Shown here: positions 15,748 to 24,416 of the stretch, piece after piece
Layout of the letters: each line of letters starts with the position of its first letter
How positions within the stretch are numbered: the stretch's first letter is position 1
NCBI GenBank assembly: GCA_015075165.1
Contig: JABTUY010000010.1
Location: forward strand, 1-64,000
Reading direction: 5' to 3'
From: Ideonella sp.
GTDB lineage: Bacteria > Pseudomonadota > Gammaproteobacteria > Burkholderiales > Burkholderiaceae_C
Length of the DNA: 64,000 nt
Program-made: the position numbers and the translations under genes
Notes under the pieces: model-generated
What the model saw: only the letters and a program-made list of their open reading frames with translations
What the model was told of the DNA's origin: nothing
Database searches by the model: none

Positions 15748-16685
15748 TTGTTCGCAGTCTCGTCGTCGCGCAGGAAGAGGGCGGGGTCGACCATCGCGCG
15801 GTTCAGGCTGATCGACCAGTGCAGGTGCGCTCCGGTCACCCGGCCGGTGGCGCCGACCGCGCCCACGCGCTGGCCGGTGGCCACTTCATCGCCAGGTTTG
15901 ACATCGATCGCGCTCAGGTGGCACAGCATCGTCAGCAGCCCCGCGCCATGGTCGATCCATACCGTGCGGCCGTTGAAGAAGTAGTCGCCGGTGTCGATCA
16001 CCCGCCCGGCGGCCGGCGCGATCACCGGCGTGCCGGTGGCCGCGGCAATGTCCATGCCGCTGTGCGGATTGCGCGCCTGGCCGTTGAACACGCGGCGCAG
16101 CCCGAACGAGCTCGAGCGCGGCCCCGGTGTGGGTTGCTGCATGCGCAGAGCCGTAGGCAACCGGTCGGTGAAGGTGGTGATCACCTGGGCCAGGTGCGTG
16201 CGCTCGCGCTCGTAGCGCGCGAGGTCTTCCTGCGAAAGATCGACCGTGCGCGGCGCCACGGTCAGGCGTTGCTCGGCGTACTGCTGGCTGCGAATCTTGT
16301 AGGTCAACCGCGCCGCAGGCTTGCCGGCGCGCTGCACCTCGATCGCGCCGGTGCCGGGCTTGGCCGACAGCGCGATGCCCACCAGCGCGGTCCAGCCCTG
16401 CGGATCACCCAGCACCAGCAGCGGCACGCCATGCGCACGGGCCTCGGGGCGTGTGGGCGATGCGCCGAGTGCGATGGCGACCACGCCGCCCGGTACGCCG
16501 TGCCGGCGCGGCAGTTCGAGCGCGGTGGTCGTCGAGGTGGCAAGCTGTGGGGCGGATGGCGCAGCCGACACTGCCGAAGCCGTTGCCGGCGCTGCGGCCG
16601 CCGCCATCGACACCACGACCATCGTCGTCGCGCGACGGTGCACGCCGCATGCGATGACACCGATGCGAGCGCCGCGTGGGCTCAC
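15744..16685 (-). CDS. M23 family metallopeptidase
   Basis: A 313-residue exported peptidase. An N-terminal Ala-rich hydrophobic segment (residues 20-45) is followed by an extended region and a C-terminal M23/LytM domain at about 200-310. Zinc ligands are His208 and Asp212 (HSGMD) and the HLH of residues 287-289 (AHLHW), so the site is intact. Such enzymes cut peptidoglycan cross-links in the periplasm. GTG 16685 was chosen because it overlaps the formyltransferase stop (GTGA), and longer frames run into that gene. It is coupled to FKBP downstream. Confidence 0.9.
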   Translation of the reverse strand: MSPRGARIGVIACGVHRRATTMVVVSMAAAAAPATASAVSAAPSAPQLATSTTTALELPRRHGVPGGVVAIALGASPTRPEARAHGVPLLVLGDPQGWTALVGIALSAKPGTGAIEVQRAGKPAARLTYKIRSQQYAEQRLTVAPRTVDLSQEDLARYERERTHLAQVITTFTDRLPTALRMQQPTPGPRSSSFGLRRVFNGQARNPHSGMDIAAATGTPVIAPAAGRVIDTGDYFFNGRTVWIDHGAGLLTMLCHLSAIDVKPGDEVATGQRVGAVGATGRVTGAHLHWSISLNRAMVDPALFLRDDETANK

Positions 16686-17287
16686 GCCGGGACCTTGGCC
16701 TTCGGCGCCAGCGTGGCGAACTGCTCGTCCTGCGGCCTGGCCGGAATGCTGCCGGTGGCTGCGGCGTGCGTCACCACCTCGGCGAGCAGTCGGATGCCCA
16801 GCGGGGCGAGTGCGCGCTCCCACAGCTCGCGCGCGGACTCGCCGGGCTTCACGAAGCACCAGTCCTGCGCCGCGATCGCGCCGGCGTCCATGCGCTCGGC
16901 CAAGTGATAGATCGAGCCGCCGGCGATCGCGTCGCGGCACTTGATTGTCCACTCGACCGCCGCGATGCCGCGGTGCCGCGGCAGCAGCGACGGGTGGTAG
17001 CCGATGCCGCCGAGCCGAGCCTTGGCCAGCGCATCGGCCATCACGCGCGCATGCGTGTGCGCGCAGACGATCAGCTCGGTGCCGTCGGCGATCTCGCCGG
17101 CCGGCACGTGCCAGGCGTCGGCCTGCACGCGCGCCGGCAGGCCGAGCGCGCGTGCGCGCAGCAGCAGCCGGTCGTCTTCGGACGCGGCGACCACTTGCAG
17201 GATCTTCAGGCCGGCCAGCGGGGCGAGACGGTCGAGCACCGCGGCGCCGAAGTAGCGCGAGCCGATCAGCGTGATGTTCAGGGGCAA
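16682..17287 (-). CDS. stand-alone formyltransferase-fold protein
   Basis: A 201-residue single-domain protein of the formyltransferase superfamily (PurN, Fmt, ArnA N-terminal domain). The core YHPSLLPRHRG is at 97-107 with His98, and the second catalytic region SIYHLAERMDAG has Asp134. The active-site Asn that lies two residues before the His in known formyltransferases (N-x-H) is Gly96 here, so transfer chemistry may be changed. No C-terminal tRNA-binding domain is present, unlike Fmt. TTG 17287 is preceded by GGAG; GTG 17326 overlapping the glnS stop is an alternative. Substrate unknown. Confidence 0.75.
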   Translation of the reverse strand: MPLNITLIGSRYFGAAVLDRLAPLAGLKILQVVAASEDDRLLLRARALGLPARVQADAWHVPAGEIADGTELIVCAHTHARVMADALAKARLGGIGYHPSLLPRHRGIAAVEWTIKCRDAIAGGSIYHLAERMDAGAIAAQDWCFVKPGESARELWERALAPLGIRLLAEVVTHAAATGSIPARPQDEQFATLAPKAKVPA

Positions 17288-17322
17288 CGCGGTCTCCTGT
17301 CCGGGTGGTGGCTTGTCGTTCT

Positions 17323-19158
17323 TCACTTGGCCCACGAGTCCTTCAGGCCGGCGATGCGGTTGAACACGGGTGCGGCGCACGCGTGGTCGATGCGGTCGGT
17401 CACGAAGTAGCCGTGGCGCTCGAACTGGAAGCGCTGGTCGGCCGCCGCCTCGTGCAGCGACGGCTCGAGCCAGGCTCGCGCAACCGACAGGCTGTGCGGG
17501 TTCAGGTTGCGGCGGAAGTCGCCTTCGCCGCCATCGGGCTGCGGCGCGATGAACAAGCGGTCGAACAGCCGCACCTCGGCGGCGATCGCGCCGCCCTCGT
17601 GGGCGGCGTGCGCGCCGACCCAGGTGATCGTGCCCTTGACCTTGACCGCATCGGCGCCCGGCGTGCCGCTCTTGGTGTCGGGCACCACGCGCGCCAGCAC
17701 GCGGGTGACGGCGCCCTGTGCGTCCTTCTCGCAGCCGGTGCATTCGACGACCATGCCGTACTTCAGCCGTACCTTGTTGCCGGCCACCACGCTGCCGTCG
17801 GGCAGCGTGCGCGGCGGGAACAGCCGGTGAAAGCCCTTCGGCGGCGCCTCGGCGAAATCGTCGCGCTCGATCCACACCTCGGGGCCGAGCGTGAACCGGC
17901 GCTGGCCGAGCTCGGGCCGCTGCGGGTGCGCGGGCGCCGCGCACGGCTCGCGATGTGTCGCGCTGCCGAACAGCTCGGCCCAGTTGGTGAGCTCGAGCTT
18001 CAGCGGCTCGAGCACCGCCATCGCGCGTGGCGCCTGCGGCTCGAGGTCTTCGCGCAGCGCGATCTCGAGCACCGAGTAGTCGACCCAGATGTTGGTCTTG
18101 GACGCGCCGGTGTCCTCGGCCATCTTGCGGATGCTGGCCGGCGTGTAGCCGCGCCGGCGCAGGCCGGCCAACGTGGGCATGCGCGGATCGTCCCAGCCGC
18201 GCACGTGGCCTTCGTCGACCAGCGCCTTGAGCTTGCGCTTGCTGGTGATCACGTAGGTGAGATTCAGGCGGCCGAACTCGATCTGCCGCGGCAGCGGGCG
18301 CTGCAGCAGGCCGCCCGCGGCCAGCGCCTCGAGCAGCCAGTCGTAAAACGGGCGCTGATCCTCGAACTCGAGCGTGCAGATGCTGTGCGTGATGTTCTCC
18401 AGCGCGTCCTCGATCGGGTGTGCGTAGGTGTACATCGGGTAGATGCACCAGCGGTCGCCGGTGTTGTGGTGCGTGGCGCGCTTGATGCGGTACAGCGTCG
18501 GGTCACGCAAATTGATGTTCGGCGAGCGCATGTCGATCTTCGCGCGCAGCACCATCGCGCCGTCGGCATGGCGGCCGTCGCGCATCTCGCGGAACAGGCG
18601 CAGGTTCTCGTCGCGCGGGCGCTCGCGATACGGGCTGTCGGTGCCCGGCGTGGCGAAGTCGCCGCGGTTGGCACGCATCTGCTCGGCGCTCTGCTGGTCG
18701 ACATAGGCCAGGCCGGCGCCGATCAGGTGCTCGGCCGCGCGGTACATGAAGTCGAAGTAGTCGCTGGCGTAGTACAGGTGGCTGATGCCGTGGGCGTCCC
18801 AGCTCCAGCCGAGCCAGTGCACCATCTCGACGATCGCGTCGACGAACTCCTGCTCCTCCTTCTCGGGATTGGTGTCGTCGAAGCGCAGGTGGCACACGCC
18901 GCCGAACTCCGCCGCCAGGCCGAAGTTCAGGCAGATGCTCTTCGCGTGCCCGACATGCAGATACCCGTTGGGCTCGGGCGGAAAGCGCGTGCGGATGCGC
19001 GCGGGGTCGCTGGCGCCGGCGGCATGGTGTGCCGCATCGCCTGGGCTGCCGCCGAAGCGGCGTTGCGCGTAGACGCCCGCGGCGAGATCGCGCTCGATCG
19101 CCTGGCGCAGGAAGTGGCTTGGCTTGGCGGCGGAGTCGGCCGGCGGCGACGAAGACAT
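17323..19158 (-). CDS. glnS: glutaminyl-tRNA synthetase
   Basis: A 611-residue class I aminoacyl-tRNA synthetase. The HIGH-type motif is PEPNGYLHVGHAK at 61-73, followed by RFDDTNPEKEEQEFVDAI and the KMSKS-equivalent ITSKRKLK. The C-terminal half carries the two beta-barrel anticodon-binding domains (ERDDFAEAP, KGTITWVGAHAAHEGGAIAAEVRLFDRLF). The length is that expected for proteobacterial GlnRS. It charges tRNA-Gln with glutamine in the cytoplasm. It heads a leftward series with the formyltransferase-like, M23 and FKBP genes. Confidence 0.98.
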   Translation of the reverse strand: MSSSPPADSAAKPSHFLRQAIERDLAAGVYAQRRFGGSPGDAAHHAAGASDPARIRTRFPPEPNGYLHVGHAKSICLNFGLAAEFGGVCHLRFDDTNPEKEEQEFVDAIVEMVHWLGWSWDAHGISHLYYASDYFDFMYRAAEHLIGAGLAYVDQQSAEQMRANRGDFATPGTDSPYRERPRDENLRLFREMRDGRHADGAMVLRAKIDMRSPNINLRDPTLYRIKRATHHNTGDRWCIYPMYTYAHPIEDALENITHSICTLEFEDQRPFYDWLLEALAAGGLLQRPLPRQIEFGRLNLTYVITSKRKLKALVDEGHVRGWDDPRMPTLAGLRRRGYTPASIRKMAEDTGASKTNIWVDYSVLEIALREDLEPQAPRAMAVLEPLKLELTNWAELFGSATHREPCAAPAHPQRPELGQRRFTLGPEVWIERDDFAEAPPKGFHRLFPPRTLPDGSVVAGNKVRLKYGMVVECTGCEKDAQGAVTRVLARVVPDTKSGTPGADAVKVKGTITWVGAHAAHEGGAIAAEVRLFDRLFIAPQPDGGEGDFRRNLNPHSLSVARAWLEPSLHEAAADQRFQFERHGYFVTDRIDHACAAPVFNRIAGLKDSWAK

Positions 19159-19351
19159 TGGAAGGGAGCGGTGCGCTGGCTTGACAAGCCGCGCCCGACG
19201 AAGACCTGGCCTCGATTCTACGGGGCGTGCCGGGCGTCACGCGCCGGCTCCGTTCACACAAGCTTACAACGCACCCCCGTTGGTGGGTGAACGCGGCGGG
19301 GGACGGTGGCGTTGAGGAGCCATGCCTGCAAAGGCCCACCGGAGAACCTCG

Positions 19352-19771
19352 ATGACCTCACGCCGTTCGACGATCCTGCTGGCTGCCGCTGCGTTCGGGT
19401 TGTGCGCCGTCTCTGCGCGTGCATCCGACGTGAGCTGGTCGGTCGGCATCCATGCACCGGTGGGGCCAGGCATCTCAGTCGGCACGGTGATCTCCAACCG
19501 CGCGGTCGTGCCGGTGGTGATGGCACCCGTCTATGCGCCGCCGCCGGTCGTCTACGCGCCGCCTCCCGTCGTCTACGCGCCGCCGCCGGTCTACGTGCCG
19601 CCGCCGGTCTACGTGCCGCAGCGCGTCGCAGTGGCGCCGGTGTGGGTGTCGGGCCGCTGGGTGCATCCGCCGCGTCGCCACCATCGCCACGATCACCACG
19701 GCCGGCAGTACTCGCGCTGGAACGCGCCGGTGTACTCGTCCTACGGCCCGGGCCGCGAGATCCGCGACTGA
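19352..19771 (+). CDS. exported VYAPPP-repeat protein
   Basis: A 139-residue exported protein. The signal peptide MTSRRSTILLAAAAFGLCAVSARAS is followed by WSVGIHAPVGPGISVGTVI and then a low-complexity block with five near-identical units of the type VYAPPPV or VYVPPPV (19530-19620). A His/Arg-rich stretch (HPPRRHHRHDHHGRQ) and a short Tyr/Ser tail follow. Small proteins of this design are common in Burkholderiales envelopes and have no assigned function; the His cluster could bind metal. ATG 19352 was preferred to ATG 19322 because GGAG lies seven bases before it and the signal peptide begins there. Confidence 0.75.
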   Translation: MTSRRSTILLAAAAFGLCAVSARASDVSWSVGIHAPVGPGISVGTVISNRAVVPVVMAPVYAPPPVVYAPPPVVYAPPPVYVPPPVYVPQRVAVAPVWVSGRWVHPPRRHHRHDHHGRQYSRWNAPVYSSYGPGREIRD

Positions 19772-19798
19772 GCTTGCCACGCGCGAGCGCGGCTGCCA

Positions 19799-21010
19799 TC
19801 AGACGCGCTTGAACACCAGCACCGCGTTCGTGCCGCCGAAGGCGAACGAGCTGCTGATCGCCGCGTCGAGCCGCCCAGCGGTCTGCGGCGCGAGCACCAG
19901 GTTGACCGCGCAGCGCGGATCGGGTGCTGCGCAGTGCGCGTTCGGCGGCAGCTGCTGCCGCTGCAGCGCGAGCACGGTGATCACCGCCTCGAGCGCGCCG
20001 GCGGCGCCGAGCAGGTGGCCGTGCAGCGCCTTGGTCGAGCTGACGTGCAGGCGCCCGATCGACTCGCCCCACACCGCATGCAGTGCCTCGCACTCGACGC
20101 CATCGCCGATCGCGGTGGCGGTGCCGTGGGCGTTGCAGTACTGCACGTCGCCGGGCGCGAGCCGTGCGTCGGCCAGTGCGGCGCGCAGCGCGCGTGCCTG
20201 CCCGGCGGCGTCGGGCTTGGTGAGGTGGCTGGCATCGCAACCGATGCCGCTGCCGGCTAGCTCGGCATAGCGGCGTGCGCCGCGCCGCTGCGCGCGCGCG
20301 TTCGACTCCAGCACGACGAACGCCGCGCCCTCGCCGAGCACGAAGCCGCTGCGGTCGACGGCGAACGGCCGGCAGGCGCGTGCCGCTGCTTCGGGCGCGT
20401 CGGCGGGGTACGACGCCAGCGTCTGCAGCGCCTGCCAGGCCGAGACCACGCCGGGCACCACCAGTGCCTCGGCGCCACCGGCGATCGCCACGTCGACATC
20501 GCCGCGGCGCACCGCGTGCGCGGCCTCGGCGAGTGCGACGGCCGACGATGCGCAGGCCACCGAGTAGGTGAGCACCGGGCCCTGCGCGCGGTGGCGCATC
20601 GCCACGTGCGCGGCCGGCGCGTTCGGCATGAAGGCCGGCACGGTCAGCGGCGGTACGCGGCCACCGCGCAGCCCGGCGCCGTAAGCAGCCTCGAGCGCGG
20701 CGGCGCCGCCCATGCCGCAGCCGGCATAGACGCCGATGCGTTCGGGCGCGGCGTCGAGCACGCCGGCATCGTCGACCGCCAGGCTTGCTGCGGCCACCGC
20801 GATCTGGCTGACGCGGTCGACACCGGGCAGCTGCAGCTTCGTGAACCAGCGCGACTCGTCGAACGCGAACGTCGCGGCGGCAGCCGGCTTGGGCAGACCG
20901 GGGAACACCGGCCGCACGGCCGACTCGGCGCGCATCAGCGCATCGAACATGCGCCCGGGCTCGTCGCCGTGCGGCGCGATCACGCCGATGCCGGTGACGA
21001 CGACCATCAT
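19799..21010 (-). CDS. beta-ketoacyl-ACP synthase (KAS II-like, aryl polyene cluster)
   Basis: A 403-residue condensing enzyme with the full Cys-His-His triad: Cys153 in SVACASS, His295 in NAHGTAT and His332 in ALHGHLLGAAG. It should therefore perform decarboxylative Claisen condensation of malonyl-ACP onto the growing acyl chain. It is one of three ketosynthase-fold proteins in the region (with 28192 and 29070), the number expected in aryl polyene clusters. It lies 100 bases downstream of a small ACP gene in the same direction, its probable partner. It could alternatively serve primary fatty-acid synthesis, but the neighbourhood argues against that. Confidence 0.9.
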   Translation of the reverse strand: MMVVVTGIGVIAPHGDEPGRMFDALMRAESAVRPVFPGLPKPAAAATFAFDESRWFTKLQLPGVDRVSQIAVAAASLAVDDAGVLDAAPERIGVYAGCGMGGAAALEAAYGAGLRGGRVPPLTVPAFMPNAPAAHVAMRHRAQGPVLTYSVACASSAVALAEAAHAVRRGDVDVAIAGGAEALVVPGVVSAWQALQTLASYPADAPEAAARACRPFAVDRSGFVLGEGAAFVVLESNARAQRRGARRYAELAGSGIGCDASHLTKPDAAGQARALRAALADARLAPGDVQYCNAHGTATAIGDGVECEALHAVWGESIGRLHVSSTKALHGHLLGAAGALEAVITVLALQRQQLPPNAHCAAPDPRCAVNLVLAPQTAGRLDAAISSSFAFGGTNAVLVFKRV

Positions 21011-21110
21011 GCAGGGGCTATCGCACCGGTGGCGCGTGCTGGCTGCCGTTGCAGCATCCGCTGTTGCGGCCGCCAGGGTGTCGGCGCCGGTCCGATGCGG
21101 CCGTCGGTCT

Positions 21111-21350
21111 TCAAGCCGCCTGCTTCGCCCGCACGCGGTCGACCAGCTCGGCCAGGCCGGCCAGCGTGTCGAGTTGCTGGTACTCGTCAGGCAGCGTCAG
21201 GCCCAGGCGGTCTTCGACTTCGAACAGGAACTCGGCCACCGCGAGCGAATCGAGCCCCTGCTCGCGCATCGGCTTGTGTGGGTCGAGCGCCGAGGGTTCG
21301 ATGTGGTACTTGTCGCGGATGATGTTCTGCAGGTCCTGGAGCGAACTCAT
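21111..21350 (-). CDS. acyl carrier protein (first of two)
   Basis: A 79-residue acidic carrier protein. The 4'-phosphopantetheine attachment Ser35 sits in the canonical GLDSL motif, followed by an acidic helix (AVAEFLFEVEDRLGLTLPDE) that docks partner enzymes. Length and helix pattern are those of ApeE/F-type carriers of aryl polyene systems. It is followed by the KAS II-like gene and preceded by a PAP2 phosphatase gene in the same direction. Confidence 0.92.
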   Translation of the reverse strand: MSSLQDLQNIIRDKYHIEPSALDPHKPMREQGLDSLAVAEFLFEVEDRLGLTLPDEYQQLDTLAGLAELVDRVRAKQAA

Positions 21351-21394
21351 GTCGTGGGCTCCCGCCGGTCTTGGGCGTTTGCGGCGCCTGGCCT

Positions 21395-22174
21395 TCAGCT
21401 CCCTCCGCAGGCCCGGCGCCGAGGTGGTGCAATGATATCGCTGCGTCGCGTGCAGCCATCGCCGCCGTCGAAACGCAGCGCCAGCGGCGTCACGACGAGC
21501 GCGAGCGCGGCACCGGCCACCACGTCCCACCACACGTGCTGCCGCGTCGCCAGTGTCGACCACGCGATCAACACGAACCACGCGGCGTTGAGCCACCGCA
21601 AGGCCGGCGGCAATCGCAACTGGCGCACCAGCCGGTCGATCCACAGCGCCGAGAACGTGGCGGCGGCCACGTGCATCGACGGGCACGCATTGCCCGCCGC
21701 GTCGACGCCGCGCAACAAGTCGAAGCCCGGGACGTTGATCGGCAGCGGGCGCGGCGGCACCGTCGTCGGCCACAGGTAAAAGCACGCCAGGCCGGCCGCG
21801 CACAAGCCGCCGATCCACCAGCCATAGCGCACCAGTGTGCGGGCATCGGGCATCAGGCTCGGCGGGATCACCACGTAGAGCCACAGCGACACGTACGGCC
21901 ACAGCGCCAGCGGCTCGAACGCGACCGCGCGGTCGAGCCAGGTGAGTGGCATCTCGGCCGGCACACGCGCCGGCTGACGCAGCAAATGGAAGTAACCGGC
22001 AAAGAACAGCGTCATGAACGCCGGGATGCCCAAGGCCTTGAGCCCGAACTGCGCCAGCACCTGGCGCCCCGCGCGGTGCCAGGGGCCACGCGCGGCTGGC
22101 GACGCGACCGAGGCCCGCGACGCCGGTGTCGCCGCGCCCGGCCGCTCGCGCTTCGGCGTCTCGTGCTCCGGCAT
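21395..22174 (-). CDS. PAP2-family membrane phosphatase
   Basis: A 259-residue inner-membrane protein with about six hydrophobic segments. The phosphatase motifs are partly visible: CPSMHVA (motif 2, with His) and STLATRQHVWWDVVAG (motif 3, His and Asp). This layout matches PAP2/inositolphosphotransferase-like proteins that remove phosphate from lipid phosphates. Within a pigment cluster it may act on lipid-linked intermediates, or may be an unrelated neighbour. ATG 22174 leaves a 91-base divergent promoter region with the methyltransferase gene at 22266; the longer frame would run into that gene. Confidence 0.78.
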   Translation of the reverse strand: MPEHETPKRERPGAATPASRASVASPAARGPWHRAGRQVLAQFGLKALGIPAFMTLFFAGYFHLLRQPARVPAEMPLTWLDRAVAFEPLALWPYVSLWLYVVIPPSLMPDARTLVRYGWWIGGLCAAGLACFYLWPTTVPPRPLPINVPGFDLLRGVDAAGNACPSMHVAAATFSALWIDRLVRQLRLPPALRWLNAAWFVLIAWSTLATRQHVWWDVVAGAALALVVTPLALRFDGGDGCTRRSDIIAPPRRRACGGS

Positions 22175-22265
22175 CGCCCGAGCGTACCATCGCCGCCGTC
22201 GGCGTTCTCGCGCTGGCGGGCGCGGGTGCTCGCGATAATGCGCGCATGCATCTTCCGCGCGAAAC

Positions 22266-23087
22266 ATGACGGCTCCTCGCATCGAACCGGCCCGGCTGGC
22301 GCCGCATGCGCTGCTGACGCGGTACTACGGCAGCGAGGACGAGCGGCAGCGCTTCGTGCGCGAGTTGTTCGACACCACGGCCGTCGACTACGACCGGGTC
22401 GAACGCATGCTCGCGCTGGGCAGCGGTGCGTGGTATCGGCGTCAGGCGTTGCAGCGCGCCGGATTGGCCGCGGGCATGCGCGTGGTCGATGTCGGCACCG
22501 GCACCGGGCTGCTGGCGCGCGAGGCGCTGTCGGTGATCGGCGCACACGGTGCACTGACGGGTGTGGACCCCAGCGCCGGCATGATGGCGCAGGCCCACCT
22601 GGCCGGCGTCGAACTGCTGAACGGTTGTGCCGAGGCGCTGCCGTGCGCCGATGCGGCAGCCGATTTCGTCTCCATGGGCTATGCGCTGCGCCATCTGAGC
22701 GACCTCGACCGCGCGCTGGCCGAGTTCCACCGCGTGCTGCGTCCGGGTGGGCGGCTGCTGATGCTGGAGATCACGCGTCCGGCCGGACGGCTGGCCACCG
22801 CCTTGCTCAAGAGCTACATGCGCGCGCTGGTGCCGCTGGCGGCGCGCATCGTGACGCGGCGGGGCGCCACGGCCACGCTGTGGCGCTATTACTGGGACAC
22901 GATCGAGGCCTGCATCGCACCGGCGCAAGTGCTCGACGCGATGCGCCGTGCCGGCTTCGCCGACGCCAGCCGCCATGTCGAATTGCGCATCTTCAGCGAG
23001 TACACGGCGTCGAAGACGGGACCGTGCGAGCGGGTCGAGCCGTCTCCGGTCACGAACCGTGCGGCGTTTGGCGCGGAGGATCGTTGA
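22266..23087 (+). CDS. UbiE-like SAM methyltransferase
   Basis: A 273-residue class I methyltransferase. The SAM-binding motif I VVDVGTGTG is at 73-81, followed by the acidic residue in GVDPS, the UbiE-like YALRHLSDLDRALAEFHRVLRPGG and a C-terminal segment ending in a polar tail. This family methylates quinone and aromatic precursors. It heads the rightward arm of the pigment cluster and its stop is adjacent to the halogenase-like gene's ATG (no gap). Methylation of the aryl head group, as done by ApeB in known aryl polyene systems, is a fair inference; a role in ubiquinone synthesis is less likely from context. Confidence 0.85.
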   Translation: MTAPRIEPARLAPHALLTRYYGSEDERQRFVRELFDTTAVDYDRVERMLALGSGAWYRRQALQRAGLAAGMRVVDVGTGTGLLAREALSVIGAHGALTGVDPSAGMMAQAHLAGVELLNGCAEALPCADAAADFVSMGYALRHLSDLDRALAEFHRVLRPGGRLLMLEITRPAGRLATALLKSYMRALVPLAARIVTRRGATATLWRYYWDTIEACIAPAQVLDAMRRAGFADASRHVELRIFSEYTASKTGPCERVEPSPVTNRAAFGAEDR

Positions 23088-24416
23088 ATGAGCGCGCCGG
23101 CGTCCGATTGCGATGTGCTCGTCGTCGGTGGTGGCCCGGCGGGCTCGACCGCGGCGGCCCTGCTGGCGCGCCTGGGGCGTCGCGTGGTGATGCTCGAAAA
23201 GGCGCACCACCCGCGCTTTCACATCGGCGAATCGCTGCTGCCGGCCAACGCGCTGCTGTTCGACGAGCTCGGCGTGCGCGACGCGGTCGAGCGCATCGGC
23301 ATGGTCAAGCGCGGCATCGAGTTCGTCTCGCCGCAGCACACCCGGCCGAGCTTCCTCGAGTTCGGCGACGCCTGGGACAAGAGCCTGCCCTATGCCTGGC
23401 AGGTGCGCCGCTCCGAGCTCGACGAGCTGCTGTTTCGCCACGCCGCGGCCTGCGGCGCCACCGCGCTCGAAGGCTGCAAGGTGGCGCGCGTCGGGTTCGA
23501 CGCCGACGGCGTCGATATCGACGCAACGATGCAAGACGGCACGCCGCGCCGCTGGCGCGCGCGCTACCTGCTCGACGCGTCGGGCCGCGACACGCTGCTG
23601 GCCGGCAAGCTGGGCCTCAAGCGCAGGAACGAGCAGCACAACAGTGCCGCGCTGTTCGGCCACTACCGCGGCGCGCGCCGGCTCGCTGGCGCGCTCGAGG
23701 GCAACATCAGCATCTTCTGGTTCCAGCACGGCTGGTTCTGGTTCATTCCGCTGGCCGACGGCAGCACCAGCATCGGCGCGGTGTGCTGGCCGCACTACCT
23801 CAAGTCGCGCGACAAGTCGCTGCCCGAGTTCTTCGCCGACACCATCGCGATGAGCCCGCCGCTGGCCGAGCGGCTGCGCGGCGCGACGCTGGTCGACGAC
23901 CAGGTCTACGCCACCGGCAACTACAGCTACAGCAGCACGCAGGCCTGCGGCGCACGCTATGCGCTGCTGGGCGACGCGTACGCCTTCGTCGACCCGGTGT
24001 TCTCGTCGGGCGTGTACTTCGCGATGGTCAGCGCGTTCGCGGCGGTCGACCTGGTGGCGGCCGAGCTCGACGACCCGTCGCGCGCCGCGGTGGCACGCCA
24101 ACGCTTCACCGGCATCGTCGAGAAGGGCCCGCAGGAGTTCACCTGGTTCATCTACCGCATGACCAACCCGGCGATGCGCGAGCTGTTCATGGCGCCGCGA
24201 AACCCGATGCGCGTGAAAGAGGCGCTGCTGTCGCTGCTGGCCGGCGACATCCACCGCGGCACGCCGATCTGGGCCTCGCTGCGCGTGTTCAAGGCGATCT
24301 ACTACATGACCTGGATGCAGCAGCCGCGGCGCGCCTGGGCGGCGCTGCGTGCGCGCCGGCGCAACATCCGGCACGAGGGGCCGACCAAGGGGGAGAACGT
24401 GCTTGTCGACTCCTAA
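23088..24416 (+). CDS. flavin-dependent halogenase-like oxidoreductase
   Basis: A 442-residue FAD protein. The dinucleotide motif GGGPAGS is at 14-20. Residues HIGESLLP at 45-52 and Lys74 (GMVKRG) sit where halogenases of the tryptophan-halogenase superfamily place their flavin and catalytic Lys. The halogenase fingerprint WxWxIP is matched exactly by WFWFIP at 216-221. LGDAYAFVDPVFSSGV is the second FAD-binding element. These features favour a carrier-tethered or free-aryl substrate halogenase over a simple reductase. Brominated xanthomonadins are aryl polyenes, so halogenation of the aryl head is plausible. Activity is not shown. Confidence 0.82.
   Translation: MSAPASDCDVLVVGGGPAGSTAAALLARLGRRVVMLEKAHHPRFHIGESLLPANALLFDELGVRDAVERIGMVKRGIEFVSPQHTRPSFLEFGDAWDKSLPYAWQVRRSELDELLFRHAAACGATALEGCKVARVGFDADGVDIDATMQDGTPRRWRARYLLDASGRDTLLAGKLGLKRRNEQHNSAALFGHYRGARRLAGALEGNISIFWFQHGWFWFIPLADGSTSIGAVCWPHYLKSRDKSLPEFFADTIAMSPPLAERLRGATLVDDQVYATGNYSYSSTQACGARYALLGDAYAFVDPVFSSGVYFAMVSAFAAVDLVAAELDDPSRAAVARQRFTGIVEKGPQEFTWFIYRMTNPAMRELFMAPRNPMRVKEALLSLLAGDIHRGTPIWASLRVFKAIYYMTWMQQPRRAWAALRARRRNIRHEGPTKGENVLVDS

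Noticed and set aside
19530-19625. Regular repeats considered as a CRISPR array
   Set aside because: Units are about 20 bases without spacers and translate in frame as VYAPPPV repeats of an exported protein.
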